Positions 43,121 to 52,426 are shown, counted from the stretch's first letter. The stretch: 64,000 bases of DNA from Saprospiraceae bacterium (GCA_016787525.1 JAEUUP010000004.1:62001-126000); one strand, 5' to 3'. Program-made: numbers and translations. Notes: generated by a model from the sequence alone, not told the origin.

Positions 43121-44977
43121 CTACCATGCAATTTCATATTTCACACCTGCATTGGCAGCGACCACCAATTCTTTTTGCCCGTTCACCTCTCTCACAAAAG
43201 GTTTTTCGCTTGACAAAATGGTGATATAGTATTTGGCATCAACCACATACACCCCCTCAGTAATGGACTCGATATTTTTACCATCGGCGATGCGGAAATA
43301 AGCCGTTTGTCCGCTTGGTACATTGCTGACTTTCACCTCGCGGGTGAGGCTGCGGTTTTGGTCAGAAGGGTAAGTCTTGTCTTCAGCTTCGACACCATTC
43401 ACAATGTATCGGAACATGGGGCGCGATGAGCTTTCTTCAATCTTATAACCTTTGCCTCTGAATGTATTTTCATCAAAAGTGGCTGGGAAAGCCGCGTTTT
43501 TGTCAGAAAGCAGAGCTAACTGAGGGGTATTGAAAAGGAACAATACATCGCCCAATGGTCGGAACGAACCATCGCCACGGTCGTGCCACATCGGCGTTGC
43601 ATCCACGAAGTTGCCACGCCAGACGCAGGACAAAACGCCGAGTTTGGTGTCGAATACATAGTTGATACCGCTTGGGTCGCCTACGCCAACGGTGTGCGTA
43701 CGACGGAGTTTGCGATCATTTTTATAGTCTAAGAAAGCGCGAAGAATCTTTGGCTCGTTGCCCACACGGACTAAGATGGGTGACGTGGCATCGCCTGTTT
43801 GAAAAGTTGCAGGGGCATTCAAAGCCCGCTTTTCCATATTGGCACTTTCGATCATCAAGCTCAAAGCAGGTGGTAGCCACGTGTCATGACGGTGGTAGTA
43901 TAAGTCGAAATCATGTGTGCCAGCCGTCAAAGCGAGTTCGCCTGTCTTCACATCCCAACGCCAAGCACGATGATTGGCGATGATGTTCTTGCCATCAATG
44001 AAAAACGATGCGCCACCGTTCGACACCAATGTAAAATAATAAGTTGTGTTTTCTGGCACAGTGATTTTGCCCGAATATTGAACGCCAAAGGTATCCGAAC
44101 CAGACATGAAGTCAAAATTCAGAGCAGGCAGTGTCCCCGTTTTGTTAGGTGTCTTTGATTTATAATCGTTTTCATGCTCGTTGCGACCGTTCCAGTATTT
44201 GTAACTGACTTGGCTCACCGATGCGTCGAGTGGTTTGTACAAACGGTATTTGATGTTCCTAAACGCCACAGCCCCGTGGTCGCCTTGAATCATCAGTGGG
44301 CCCGTTGCCTTTTCGTTGTTCTCAATTGCACCACCTGTGTACAATGGAATTTCGACATTTTCGTGAATCGTCACACCGTTGATGATGATGTGGTTGATGA
44401 AAGCGTTGGTCACCTTTTTGCCCGAGGCATCGAAACGAGGTGCGCGGAACGAAATCGCCATCTTTTGCCACAAACCCGGAGCTTTGGCCGCATTACTGAG
44501 GGGGGCCTTGCCCATGTAGATTTTGCCTTTCTCGTTTTCCCAATTGCGGTAGATGCCGCCCAAGTCTGAGAACTTTGGATAACGCACACCCCAGCTGTCG
44601 TACAGTTGGATTTCGTAACGCCCTTGTAGGTACACGCCTGAGTTTGAGCCTTTGGGCATCATAAATTCGAGTTCGAGGTCAAGGTCGCCATGTTCCCATG
44701 AGGTCAGAAGGGCATCTTTCATCTTATCGTTGTTCAGATTGATGAGAACGCCTTTGCCCGCCTTTGTTTTGACTGAGCCGTTGCCTTTTTCATGCACGTC
44801 CACGTTCCTATCCATTTGCACATCACTCACCAATTGCCAGTTGCCCGCTTGCGGCTTGAACGATGACATATCGTCGAGCGACAAAGACGTTAGCGGAATC
44901 TTGTAAGGTTGTGCAGAAAGGGATGACAGACAAAAAAGCAGAAAACAGGCAAGTGTTGTTTTGATTACTTTAGCCAT
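43121..44977 (-). CDS. Secreted DUF1080 (3-keto-disaccharide hydrolase type) and PA14 domain protein
   Basis: 618 residues with a signal peptide ending LSSLSAQ. Residues about 25-250 are a DUF1080/GH16-like jelly roll (FMMPKGSNSGVYLQGRYEIQ, DLGGIYRNWENEKGK, MIQGDHGAVAFRNIKYR), a family that includes hydrolases of 3-keto-disaccharides. Residues about 280-385 are a PA14 carbohydrate-binding domain (YYFTLVSNGGASFFIDGKNII). The last about 230 residues are unassigned, with a phrase (GDPSGINYVFDTKLGVLSC) also seen in large secreted Planctomycete/Bacteroidota proteins. It heads a two-gene unit with the propeller-cytochrome c gene; together they look like a glycan-oxidation and cleavage pair. Confidence 0.85.
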   Translation of the reverse strand: MAKVIKTTLACFLLFCLSSLSAQPYKIPLTSLSLDDMSSFKPQAGNWQLVSDVQMDRNVDVHEKGNGSVKTKAGKGVLINLNNDKMKDALLTSWEHGDLDLELEFMMPKGSNSGVYLQGRYEIQLYDSWGVRYPKFSDLGGIYRNWENEKGKIYMGKAPLSNAAKAPGLWQKMAISFRAPRFDASGKKVTNAFINHIIINGVTIHENVEIPLYTGGAIENNEKATGPLMIQGDHGAVAFRNIKYRLYKPLDASVSQVSYKYWNGRNEHENDYKSKTPNKTGTLPALNFDFMSGSDTFGVQYSGKITVPENTTYYFTLVSNGGASFFIDGKNIIANHRAWRWDVKTGELALTAGTHDFDLYYHRHDTWLPPALSLMIESANMEKRALNAPATFQTGDATSPILVRVGNEPKILRAFLDYKNDRKLRRTHTVGVGDPSGINYVFDTKLGVLSCVWRGNFVDATPMWHDRGDGSFRPLGDVLFLFNTPQLALLSDKNAAFPATFDENTFRGKGYKIEESSSRPMFRYIVNGVEAEDKTYPSDQNRSLTREVKVSNVPSGQTAYFRIADGKNIESITEGVYVVDAKYYITILSSEKPFVREVNGQKELVVAANAGVKYEIAW

Positions 44978-45270
44978 GTTGGTTGTTTAGTTCTTTAAAA
45001 ATTTGATTCAATACAACTCCAAAGCTTCCTTTGGAAAGGGTGAAGTTAGTGAAGACTCCGAAATATAAAGAACTTTTTTAAAAAAATTAAAAAGTTCCTC
45101 TTTCAACCCATCTCTCAGGTCTTGTTGTGATGCCTCTGATAAGCCCATGAAATGGTATATAAGAATAAAACGGTCTCTCTATTCCATATCTCATTCTTTT
45201 TTATTTGATTTGCAAGACGATTAACCGTTATGATGACCTAAAACCCATACAACACCATGGCAGAACAACA

Positions 45271-45332
45271 CCGATGCTTGGACGATGTCGGCGGAGCAAT
45301 TGTACGACTATTTTGGGGCAGAAAATGACCTT
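45271..45332 (+). pseudogene. 62-bp fragment of the STAND-TPR gene in the 542-bp intergenic gap
   Basis: CCGATGCTTGGACGATGTCG and the following bases to GACCTT match 48372-48433 of the STAND gene with only a few mismatches, reading DAWTMSAEQLYDYFGAENDL instead of DAWTMSAAQLHDYFEAESDL. The surrounding 44978-45519 has no other gene I can support; an 81-codon frame overlapping it is in a different frame and not credible. It suggests a lost duplicate of the gene. Confidence 0.75.
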
Positions 45333-45519
45333 AGAATGTCTGAATCATGTTTTAAAATTTTTATGGCTTTGCAGGAAAAATAGATGCGGGTGTGGAGTCG
45401 GATATCTTAAGCAAATCCTTTTCATTCATTTGTACTATTTTTTAAAATAATTTGGTATCCTATACATTAGTTGCTTATTTTGCTGTTTAAAATGTCTAAT
45501 CAGAAAACAGGATTAAAAT

Positions 45520-46845
45520 ATGAAAGTCAATACTTTAAGTGATATATTTACAAATTTCACCAACGAACCCGTTGAAATTAGCCAATTAGTCAATTTGTAT
45601 GTTTCTGCCGTCAAAGGTCGTGGTGATAATCCGACAAAAGAAATGCAATTGAGATTGGAATATAGTACCAAACCCATTAAAATCCTTTTTGCAGGTTATC
45701 GTGGATGTGGAAAAAGTACTGAATTAAACAAATTACAATTTGAAATTCAAACCAAATTTTCTGTTCTGAATTATTCTATCATGGAAGAGTCAGATCCGAT
45801 CAACTTGACTTACATCGAACTTTTCATCATAACAATGGAAAAGTTATTTGAATTAGCTGAAAAAGAACACTTCGATATTCGAAAGGAATACATTGACAGT
45901 ATTAAAGGCTGGCTTTCTTCAAAAGAAATTCAAGAGATTCGTGATAGTTATATTGGGCTTGATTCAGAGTTGGGTTCTGAAACTCAATTCTCTATTCCTT
46001 GGCTTCAAAAGTTCTTTTTCAAGCTTAAAATTGCTGGAAAAACAAGTAAAAATTTCAAGGAAATACTCAAACAAAACGTTGAACCACGTTTATCAGAACT
46101 TATCTTTCATTGCAATACATTGATTGAAGAAATAAGAATTGCTGGTAGAAAGCGCGGCTTCAAAGATGTGCTAATAATTGTCGAAGACCTTGATAAAATA
46201 CCAATTGACAGAGCAGAATCTTTGTTTTTCAATTATGCCAGTCAGTTGACACAATTACAAGCCTCTGTTATTTTTACATTTCCGATTACACTCCTTTACA
46301 ATCAGAAATTCAATATCATTCGTCAGTATTTTGACTATGATTTTGAATTGCCTATGATTAAAGTAAATAACAAAGATGGTTCATCGAATGCAGAAGGTAG
46401 AGATATTTTGCGCACAATCGTTGAGCGAAGAATGGATTTAGCTCTTTTTGCAAAACCAGAAAATTTAGAAACCTTAATTGGCTATTCAGGTGGTTGTCTG
46501 CGCGATTTATTTCGTATGATTTTAGAATCTGCCAGTAACGCTCTCATTTCTGAAAATGATAAAATTGAAGAAACGGACATTCAAAAAGGTATTTTACGCT
46601 TGAAAAACGATTACTCTAACACCATTTCAGACAATAGAAAAGCCGATAAGACTTTCATTTCTGCCAAACAGTATTTTGAAACATTAGTTGCTGTTGTGAA
46701 TGACGTATCTAAACATCCCGAAAACACAGAGGCACTCTTGGATTTGCGCCAAAATCTTTGCGTTTTGGGTTATAATTCCGAAAATTGGTGCGATGTCCAT
46801 CCACTTGTTAAGGATATTTTGAAAGACAGAGGCTTGCTCTCTTAA
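45520..46845 (+). CDS. P-loop ATPase, AAA/KAP-like (first gene of a two-gene module)
   Basis: 441 residues, cytoplasmic. Walker A GYRGCGKST at about 59-67 after KPIKILFA; Walker B LIIVEDLDKIP at about 217; an arginine-finger-like region (GYSGGCLRDLFRMIL, about 327) typical of AAA+ sensor-2/STAND-like ATPases. The N terminus (LSDIFTNFTNEPVE...VSAVKGRGD) and the C-terminal winged-helix-like end (ENWCDVHPLVKDIL) resemble ATPases that sit beside STAND genes in Bacteroidota genomes. The stop is 32 bp before the STAND-TPR start, same strand, so they are co-transcribed. No 10-mer copy lies in this gene. Confidence 0.85.
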   Translation: MKVNTLSDIFTNFTNEPVEISQLVNLYVSAVKGRGDNPTKEMQLRLEYSTKPIKILFAGYRGCGKSTELNKLQFEIQTKFSVLNYSIMEESDPINLTYIELFIITMEKLFELAEKEHFDIRKEYIDSIKGWLSSKEIQEIRDSYIGLDSELGSETQFSIPWLQKFFFKLKIAGKTSKNFKEILKQNVEPRLSELIFHCNTLIEEIRIAGRKRGFKDVLIIVEDLDKIPIDRAESLFFNYASQLTQLQASVIFTFPITLLYNQKFNIIRQYFDYDFELPMIKVNNKDGSSNAEGRDILRTIVERRMDLALFAKPENLETLIGYSGGCLRDLFRMILESASNALISENDKIEETDIQKGILRLKNDYSNTISDNRKADKTFISAKQYFETLVAVVNDVSKHPENTEALLDLRQNLCVLGYNSENWCDVHPLVKDILKDRGLLS

Positions 46846-46876
46846 TTTTCTTTTACTACTGTCAAAAAATACTCAC

Positions 46877-49660
46877 ATGTTTTCAGCCGAATATTATCGA
46901 AACCTAAAAATGATAATGTTACACCTCGCCAATCCACAAGGGCGGGGTTTTATTTTTGTCTCTTCTCTCAACCAAGGGCTGATTCCATATATCAACAATG
47001 CTTTAAAAGAAGAAATGCGGGCAAAAGGCAGACCCCTCAGTATAGTTGAACTTAAAGAAGGAGAATCACCTTTACAAACCATACAAAGAGCAGCATCAGA
47101 CAATCCAAATCACGCCCTTGTTATTAATTTTTTAGACATTTTAATTATCACAAAAGGTACAGAAGTATTACAATCGCTCAATTACGGACGTGAAAACCTC
47201 AATCATCTGAATGTACCAATTCTTTTTTGGGCTTCCGAATCTACGCGTCAACTATTGGCAAACCAAGCCATTGATTTGTACTCGCAGCGGCGTTTTGCTG
47301 ATATTACTTTTGAAGATGCCCCCCTCAGTATAGTACGCCCTTCACTTGAATCGCACTTTGATACTGAATTTAAAACAACAGAAGAATACGAAAATATTAG
47401 ATTACATATCACCCTTTTAGAATCGCAGCTTGAAGAAGCTAAAGCCAGTCATATTTCTGATAAAAGTCGGGCGCAGCCATCCGAATCGAAGTATCTCGCT
47501 TCGCCGCCTATGTTGTTGGCTGCTGATATTATTGGTCGAGAGACGGAATTGCGTGATTTGAAGCGATTAATAATGTCATGGCAAGGGATGAAGCAACTGA
47601 GGGGGGCTAAACCTGTGGTCGTTTCGGGTGAAGGCGGATTGGGCAAAACGACTTTGGTAAAGGGATTTTGTGAGGAACACGGTCATTTGTTCAATCACAT
47701 CGTGTATCTGACGATGAATGCGGTGTTTAAACCTGAACACGATGCACTTGCTGCCAATGAAGCCTTGTTTTTGGATGCGTTTGTGTCCAATGAAGAGTTG
47801 GTGTTGAACCTCAATCTGAGTTTTGAGCCAACGGCGGATGCGTTTACCCGCTTTCAGATGGTGGTGGCAAAGCTCAATACCTGTTCGGGGCGCAATTTAT
47901 TGGTCATTGACAATATGGCGGCTGTGCCGAAGCGGATTTGGGAGAGGCTGCACACCTTGCGGCATTGGACGATACTCATGACGGCGCGGGAAGCCTTGCC
48001 GAATACCCAATCTTTTCCCTTAAATACTTTGTCACCCACTGATGCGCGGTCTTTGTTTGAGAAGATTTATGAACAACCCATTGCCGAGGCTGTATTGGAC
48101 GATATACTGGGGGGTATCGCTTACCATACGCAGATGATAGAGATGCTCGCCGCCTACACCAAAGAGAAAAATTGGACAATCCAACAGCTCAACGAAGTCG
48201 TGACAACGCGCGGCATTCGGGGTTTGGATGCCACGCACATCAATGCACCCAATGAAGATGCCCACCAATCCATTCATGCCCTCTTGCGGTCGCGTTTTTT
48301 GATGGATTTGCCCGATGCCTATACTGACATCATGCGTTATATGAGCATCATGCCCACTGTCGTACCCGAAGCCGATGCTTGGACGATGTCGGCGGCGCAA
48401 TTGCACGACTATTTTGAGGCAGAAAGCGACCTTGCTGCCTTTACCAATGCCCTCAATGCCCTCGCTGCCTTGCGTTGGTTGACCCGCTATGGTGTGGCGT
48501 ATGGCATTCATCCGATTATCAAAGAATCGGTGTTTGTGCAGTTAGAGCCGAACAGTACCAATTGTCAAAAATTGATACAATCCTTTACAAAATGGTTAGT
48601 GCCTAATGAAGAAATCCATGAACCAATGCTCAATCGCGCCCCTTTTGGTCTGATTGGTGAAGAAATACTGAAGGGGGTGTTTTCAGAGGGAGGCAATTTT
48701 GGGGAAGATGATAAAGCGGTGGCTTTGTTGGCTTTGCGCTTAGATTGGTTGTTTCGTGACTTAGGACAATTGAATAAAGCCTTGGACTATAGCCTTAAAA
48801 TGGTGGCGATTCGGGACGCAGTTTTGCCTTCGGAACATACTGATTTGGCAACGTCGTATAGTAATTTGGCTGTCACGTATGGTGCATTGGGGCAAAACGA
48901 TAAAAGATTAGACTATAACTTAAAAGCTTTGGCGATTCGAGAGAAAGGTTTGCCTGCGGAACATCCTGATTGGGTAGCATCGTACAATAATTTGGCTGTT
49001 GCGTATGGTTCATTGGGACAACATGATAAAGCATTAGAATATAATTTAAAAGCTTTGGCGATTTGGAACGCAGTTTTGCCTGCGGAACATCCTGATTTGG
49101 CAAGGTCCTATAGTAATTTAGCTGAAACGTACCGTGCACTGGGGCAACACGATAAATCATTAGACTATAACTTAAAAGCTTTAGCAATTCAAGAAAAATT
49201 TTTACCTGCGGAACATCCTGATTTGGCAACGTCGTACAATAATTTAGCTCTTACGTATGGTGCATTAGGACAACACGATAAAGCATTAGAATATAACTTA
49301 AAAGCTTTGGCGATTCAGGAAAAAGTTTTGCCTGCGGAACATCCTGATTTGGCACAGTCGTACAGTAATTTGTCTGCCACGTATGGTGCATTGGGACAAC
49401 ACGATAAACAATTAGACTATAATTTAAAAGCTTTGGCGATTCGGGAAAAAGTTTTGCCTGCAGAACATCCTAATTTGGCACTGTCATACAATAATTTGGC
49501 TTGGACTTATTATAATTTGGGTGATTTATCCAAAGCGGTGGGTTTTATGAAAAAAGCGGTGACTATTCTGAGTATCTCTTTACCACCAACGCATCCAAAT
49601 TTATTGACTGCAAAAAAAAGTTTGGCTTTTTTTGAAGACAAACTGGGAGAGGAAGGTTGA
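46877..49660 (+). CDS. STAND (NB-ARC-like) ATPase with kinesin-light-chain-type TPRs
   Basis: 927 residues. Residues 1-190 form an unassigned alpha/beta domain (RGFIFVSSLNQGLIPYINN, ILFWASESTRQLL). The STAND core has IIGRETELRDLKRL, Walker A VSGEGGLGKTTL at about 250, LLVIDNMA (Walker B) and a winged-helix region. From residue 636, six 42-residue TPRs (LDYNLKALAIREK...LPAEHPDLA) and a degenerate seventh follow. STAND proteins sense a ligand with the repeats and oligomerise to trigger an effector; many bacterial ones are anti-phage. Here the N-terminal domain or the upstream ATPase would be the effector. Three exact or near-exact 10-mer copies lie in the N-terminal 250 residues, and two decayed ones further on. 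Confidence 0.87.
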   Translation: MFSAEYYRNLKMIMLHLANPQGRGFIFVSSLNQGLIPYINNALKEEMRAKGRPLSIVELKEGESPLQTIQRAASDNPNHALVINFLDILIITKGTEVLQSLNYGRENLNHLNVPILFWASESTRQLLANQAIDLYSQRRFADITFEDAPLSIVRPSLESHFDTEFKTTEEYENIRLHITLLESQLEEAKASHISDKSRAQPSESKYLASPPMLLAADIIGRETELRDLKRLIMSWQGMKQLRGAKPVVVSGEGGLGKTTLVKGFCEEHGHLFNHIVYLTMNAVFKPEHDALAANEALFLDAFVSNEELVLNLNLSFEPTADAFTRFQMVVAKLNTCSGRNLLVIDNMAAVPKRIWERLHTLRHWTILMTAREALPNTQSFPLNTLSPTDARSLFEKIYEQPIAEAVLDDILGGIAYHTQMIEMLAAYTKEKNWTIQQLNEVVTTRGIRGLDATHINAPNEDAHQSIHALLRSRFLMDLPDAYTDIMRYMSIMPTVVPEADAWTMSAAQLHDYFEAESDLAAFTNALNALAALRWLTRYGVAYGIHPIIKESVFVQLEPNSTNCQKLIQSFTKWLVPNEEIHEPMLNRAPFGLIGEEILKGVFSEGGNFGEDDKAVALLALRLDWLFRDLGQLNKALDYSLKMVAIRDAVLPSEHTDLATSYSNLAVTYGALGQNDKRLDYNLKALAIREKGLPAEHPDWVASYNNLAVAYGSLGQHDKALEYNLKALAIWNAVLPAEHPDLARSYSNLAETYRALGQHDKSLDYNLKALAIQEKFLPAEHPDLATSYNNLALTYGALGQHDKALEYNLKALAIQEKVLPAEHPDLAQSYSNLSATYGALGQHDKQLDYNLKALAIREKVLPAEHPNLALSYNNLAWTYYNLGDLSKAVGFMKKAVTILSISLPPTHPNLLTAKKSLAFFEDKLGEEG
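48782..49537 (+). repeat. Six tandem 126-bp units encoding TPRs
   Basis: Each unit encodes 42 residues of the form LDYNLKALAI..VLPAEHPDLA.SYNNLA.TYGALGQHDK. Units 2-6 are very similar at DNA level, so copy number can change by recombination; this is usual for ligand-sensing repeats. Confidence 0.88.
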
Positions 49661-49663
49661 AGT

Positions 49664-49750
49664 AGGATGTGCGGGATGGGTCAAATGTTTAAGGATTGAG
49701 GTGACAGGGGGCTTAAAATCCTTAAACATCTGACCCATCCCACACATCCT
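49664..49750 (+). repeat. Long inverted repeat after the STAND gene
   Basis: The left arm starting AGGATGTGCGGGATGGGTCA pairs with the right arm ending TGACCCATCCCACACATCCT over about 34 bp, loop about 19 nt. It begins 3 bp after the stop codon. It may be a terminator-like or MITE-like element; no T-tract. Confidence 0.7.
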
Positions 49751-49775
49751 GCTTCTAAAAACAGCCCCCTCAGTA

Positions 49776-50110
49776 TCGGATAGGGATTTTGCACCCTCGG
49801 ATAGGGATTTTGCACCCTCGGACATGTAATTTACACCCTCGGACATGTAATTTGCACCCTCGGACATGTAATTTACACCCTCAGACATGTATTTTGCACC
49901 CTCAGACATGTAATTTACACCCTCAGATATGTAATTTGCACCCTCAGACATGTATTTTGCACCCTCGGACATGTAATTTACACCCTCGGACATGTAATTT
50001 ACACCCTCAGACATGTAATTTACACCCTCAGACATGTAATTTACACCCTCAGACATGTATTTTGCACCCTCGGACATGTATTTTGCACCCTCGGACATGT
50101 ATTTTACACC
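49776..50110. repeat. 21-bp tandem array, about 16 copies
   Basis: Units such as ACACCCTCGGACATGTAATT plus T repeat every 21 bp with small changes (CGG/CAG, GTAATTT/GTATTTT; the first two units read GGATAGGGATTTT). The array starts at the 10-mer copy at 49766-49775, and half of the units contain CCCTCAG like that motif. Heptapeptide frames are open on both strands (MSEGVNY minus, HPQTCNL plus), an effect of the 21-bp period. I regard it as non-coding. Confidence 0.85.
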
Positions 50111-50336
50111 CTCAGACACAAAGAGCTTTCCTATAAAAACCCTTTTGCCCTTACAGGGCGAAAAAAGGACACTTTCAAAATCCAGCTACCAACGTTTTGC
50201 ACCTAACGGCGCAGTGTGAACAGTAACAGATGCGCCGTTAGGTGCAAAACGTGGGTAGAAAAGGACGGATAGACGACTCCTTAGCCTCGTAGAGGCGAAA
50301 CAGTTTTATAAAAGCCTTGTTCGGACATGTCAATCA
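50107..50336. repeat. 230-bp direct repeat, copy 1
   Basis: From ACACCCTCAGACACAAAGAG to TTCGGACATGTCAATCA. It contains a 22-bp perfect inverted repeat (ACGTTTTGCACCTAACGGCG arm, 50192-50252) and a smaller GCCCTTACAGGGC hairpin. It is nearly identical to copy 2. No coding capacity. Confidence 0.85.
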
Positions 50337-50574
50337 CACCCTCAGACACAAAGAGCTTTCCTATAGAAAACCCTTTTGCCCTTACAGGGCGAAAAAAGGA
50401 CACTTTCAACATCGAGCTACCAACGTTTTGCACCTAACGGCGCAGTGTGGACAGTAACAGATGCGCCGTTAGGTGCAAAACGTGGGTAGAAAAGGATGGA
50501 TAAACGACTCCTTAGCCTCGTAGAGGCGATACTGTTTTATAAAAGCCTTGTTCGGACATGTCAATCACACCCTC
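50337..50574. repeat. 230-bp direct repeat, copy 2
   Basis: Tandem neighbour of copy 1, differing at a handful of positions; its inverted repeat is 50423-50483. Both copies start and end with CACCCTCA, the same sequence as the 21-bp array unit, so they look like a large insertion that duplicated within the array. Confidence 0.85.
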
Positions 50575-50600
50575 AACGGACAAAAAAATAGGGCATCCAT

Positions 50601-50640
50601 AAAAAAAAGCCGTTTTGAAGTCCAATGCTTCAAAACGGCT
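50601..50640 (-). terminator. Terminator of the gene at 50680
   Basis: On the minus strand AGCCGTTTTGAAG pairs perfectly with CTTCAAAACGGCT (7-nt loop) and runs into eight T. Confidence 0.9.
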
Positions 50641-50679
50641 GTTGTCATTGTCTGAAAAGACACCTACGAAAAGAGGCTG

Positions 50680-51183
50680 CTACGATGCAGCAGGCGGTGT
50701 CTGTGGCGTTGAAGGCGGCGATTTCGGCTTCGTACGACGGTCAATGCGATTGAGCCTGTCTAAGACGAGTTGTGCATCGGTCGAACCTTTGTTCACCTTA
50801 CCTTTGACATTGCCCTCGTAGTTGTGCATCGCGTTGCGGTACTCCGCACCCGACACACCCGCCTCGCGTAAGGCAATCTCAACGGGTTTACTGAGCAATT
50901 TGAGGACTTCGGTCATTTGCTCGTTGTAAGTCTTATCTTTATGGACTTCTTCGAGCGGTTGCTCGTCTTCCAGATAAGAGGGATTGTCTTGGGCGACAAG
51001 CAACACATCGTCGCACACCAATTTTGTCACTTCGCCGAGCTTGGCTAAGGGGTCATACTCCGCGTCGGTGATGGCAATCGGTGTCCCAAGATTGTCAATG
51101 ATGGTTTGAACAGCGCCTTTGATGGCTTCGAGATTGGCAGCAGGCAATGTTTTGGAGCTGCGATTAGGCAGAATTCTGGGCAT
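50680..51183 (-). CDS. Hypothetical protein
   Basis: 167 residues from the ATG at 51183 (MPRILPNRSSKTLPAAN); a frame extending 31 codons upstream is rich in hydrophobics, but looks like AT-rich leader. Predicted helical, with a Pro/Thr-rich tail (PKSPPSTPQTPPAAS). No domain recognised. Single-gene unit with its own strong terminator. Confidence 0.72.
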   Translation of the reverse strand: MPRILPNRSSKTLPAANLEAIKGAVQTIIDNLGTPIAITDAEYDPLAKLGEVTKLVCDDVLLVAQDNPSYLEDEQPLEEVHKDKTYNEQMTEVLKLLSKPVEIALREAGVSGAEYRNAMHNYEGNVKGKVNKGSTDAQLVLDRLNRIDRRTKPKSPPSTPQTPPAAS

Positions 51184-51456
51184 GATTAAATGCGGTTTTA
51201 AAAGATGAAGAAAAATTATTACGTTCATGTAAAAACACAATACAAATATATAATAAAACAATTTTATTATCAACAAAAAATATGTTAAAATAATTATTTT
51301 GTGATTATTAGGTATTAAAATTTTGTTAATACCCCCTCAGTATTGATGGTCACACGCCTTTTGTTATAACTTAACTATTGAAATGAGACAGGAATGACAG
51401 GATTTTATAGGTTCACAGTATTTTTATCACTCTTCACTGTTATTAACTTTCTAAAA

Positions 51457-51855
51457 ATGAAAAAAACACTAACAACCATCTTGTTTTTAAGCTCGATGAC
51501 ACTCGCTTCTGCACAATTATTATCGCGTTCAGAGATGATAAAAGATAAAAAAGAATGGGTAGAAAAGCATTTTTATGTCAATTTGGATACAATGCCGTAT
51601 CTCAAATACATGTCGGTCAACTTCAACACCTGCCGCGACAAGTCATGTTGGGCAACTGTGAATATCGGTGATGGCAACCACGTTTGGAACTGGATTGATG
51701 AATCCTTGAAACCGATTCAAATCAATGGTTATGTAGATGGACTCAACAAACTGAGCCGATTCAATTGGATTGTTCAAACGCCTGTTTATAATCATTGGAT
51801 TTCTGAAGGCAGTGGTTCTTTGCGGCATGATTGGCTGCTCAAACGAAAGGAATAA
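51457..51855 (+). CDS. Small secreted hypothetical protein (paralogue 1)
   Basis: 132 residues. Signal peptide MKKTLTTILFLSSMTLASAQ. The mature part shares the phrases VNLDTMPYLKYMSVNF, IGDG..W.W.D.S.KPI, DGLNKL..FNW..QT and a final W-L-x-KRKE with the gene at 52034. I chose the ATG at 51457; an upstream Met at 51394 gives no signal peptide. No known family; the shared W and C residues suggest a small beta-sandwich. A palindrome follows each paralogue. Confidence 0.78.
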   Translation: MKKTLTTILFLSSMTLASAQLLSRSEMIKDKKEWVEKHFYVNLDTMPYLKYMSVNFNTCRDKSCWATVNIGDGNHVWNWIDESLKPIQINGYVDGLNKLSRFNWIVQTPVYNHWISEGSGSLRHDWLLKRKE

Positions 51856-51904
51856 TCGAGGTTTGACACTCAATACACCCCTCAGTATGCAGGTGTCATT
51901 TCCA

Positions 51905-51949
51905 TTATCAACGTGTCGGATATTTTAAAAATATCCGACACGTTGATAA
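51905..51949. repeat. Perfect palindrome with 22-bp arms (copy 1)
   Basis: The arms start TTATCAACGTGTCGGATATT and are perfectly complementary around one A. The core ACGTGTCGGATATTTT recurs at 52478. It lies 50 bp after paralogue 1 and just downstream of a 10-mer copy (51878-51887). Confidence 0.88.
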
Positions 51950-52033
51950 GTGGAGATAACTGCATTCAATTTAATAAAAACATAGTATCTTAGGCGTGTA
52001 AATCGTCATTTCTAACATTTAAAATCTTCAAAA

Positions 52034-52426
52034 ATGAAAAAAACACTAACGTTTGTTCTCGCATTGGGTTTCACAACAGCTGTTCATGCACAGTTTTTAC
52101 AACGTACACAAAGAGTCAATGTCAAAAATGGTTATTATGACAAGACAATTATCATCAACTTGGATACAATGCCTCAAGTTCAATTTGTATCTGTGTGTTT
52201 CAACTGTTGGTATAAAGGGGAAGAGGCGATAGATATGGTTGATATTGGCGATGGGTTGACATGGAAATGGGTTGATGCTACCTTTAAACCGATTAACACA
52301 AAAGGCGATGTGGATGGATTAAATAAATTCACTCAACTCAATTGGGTATTGCAAACGCATAAACATTCGATGAGAGAGGAAAGTGGTTCTTTTCACGAGA
52401 GTTGGTTGTTCAAACGGAAAGAATAG
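52034..52426 (+). CDS. Small secreted hypothetical protein (paralogue 2)
   Basis: 130 residues. Signal peptide MKKTLTFVLALGFTTAVHAQ. Clearly homologous to the protein at 51457 (INLDTMPQVQFVSVCF, IGDGLTWKWVDATFKPI, GDVDGLNKFTQLNWVLQT, SWLFKRKE). The two form a tandem duplication that includes the palindrome behind each gene. Confidence 0.82.
   Translation: MKKTLTFVLALGFTTAVHAQFLQRTQRVNVKNGYYDKTIIINLDTMPQVQFVSVCFNCWYKGEEAIDMVDIGDGLTWKWVDATFKPINTKGDVDGLNKFTQLNWVLQTHKHSMREESGSFHESWLFKRKE

Noticed and set aside
45205-45450. 81-codon frame in the gap before the ATPase gene
   Set aside because: The only recognisable part is a fragment of the STAND gene in another frame, so this frame is accidental.
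49601-50136. Open frames on both strands with repeats MSEGVNY and HPQTCNL
   Set aside because: Same effect of a 21-bp period in a non-coding array; no promoter, RBS or recognisable domain.
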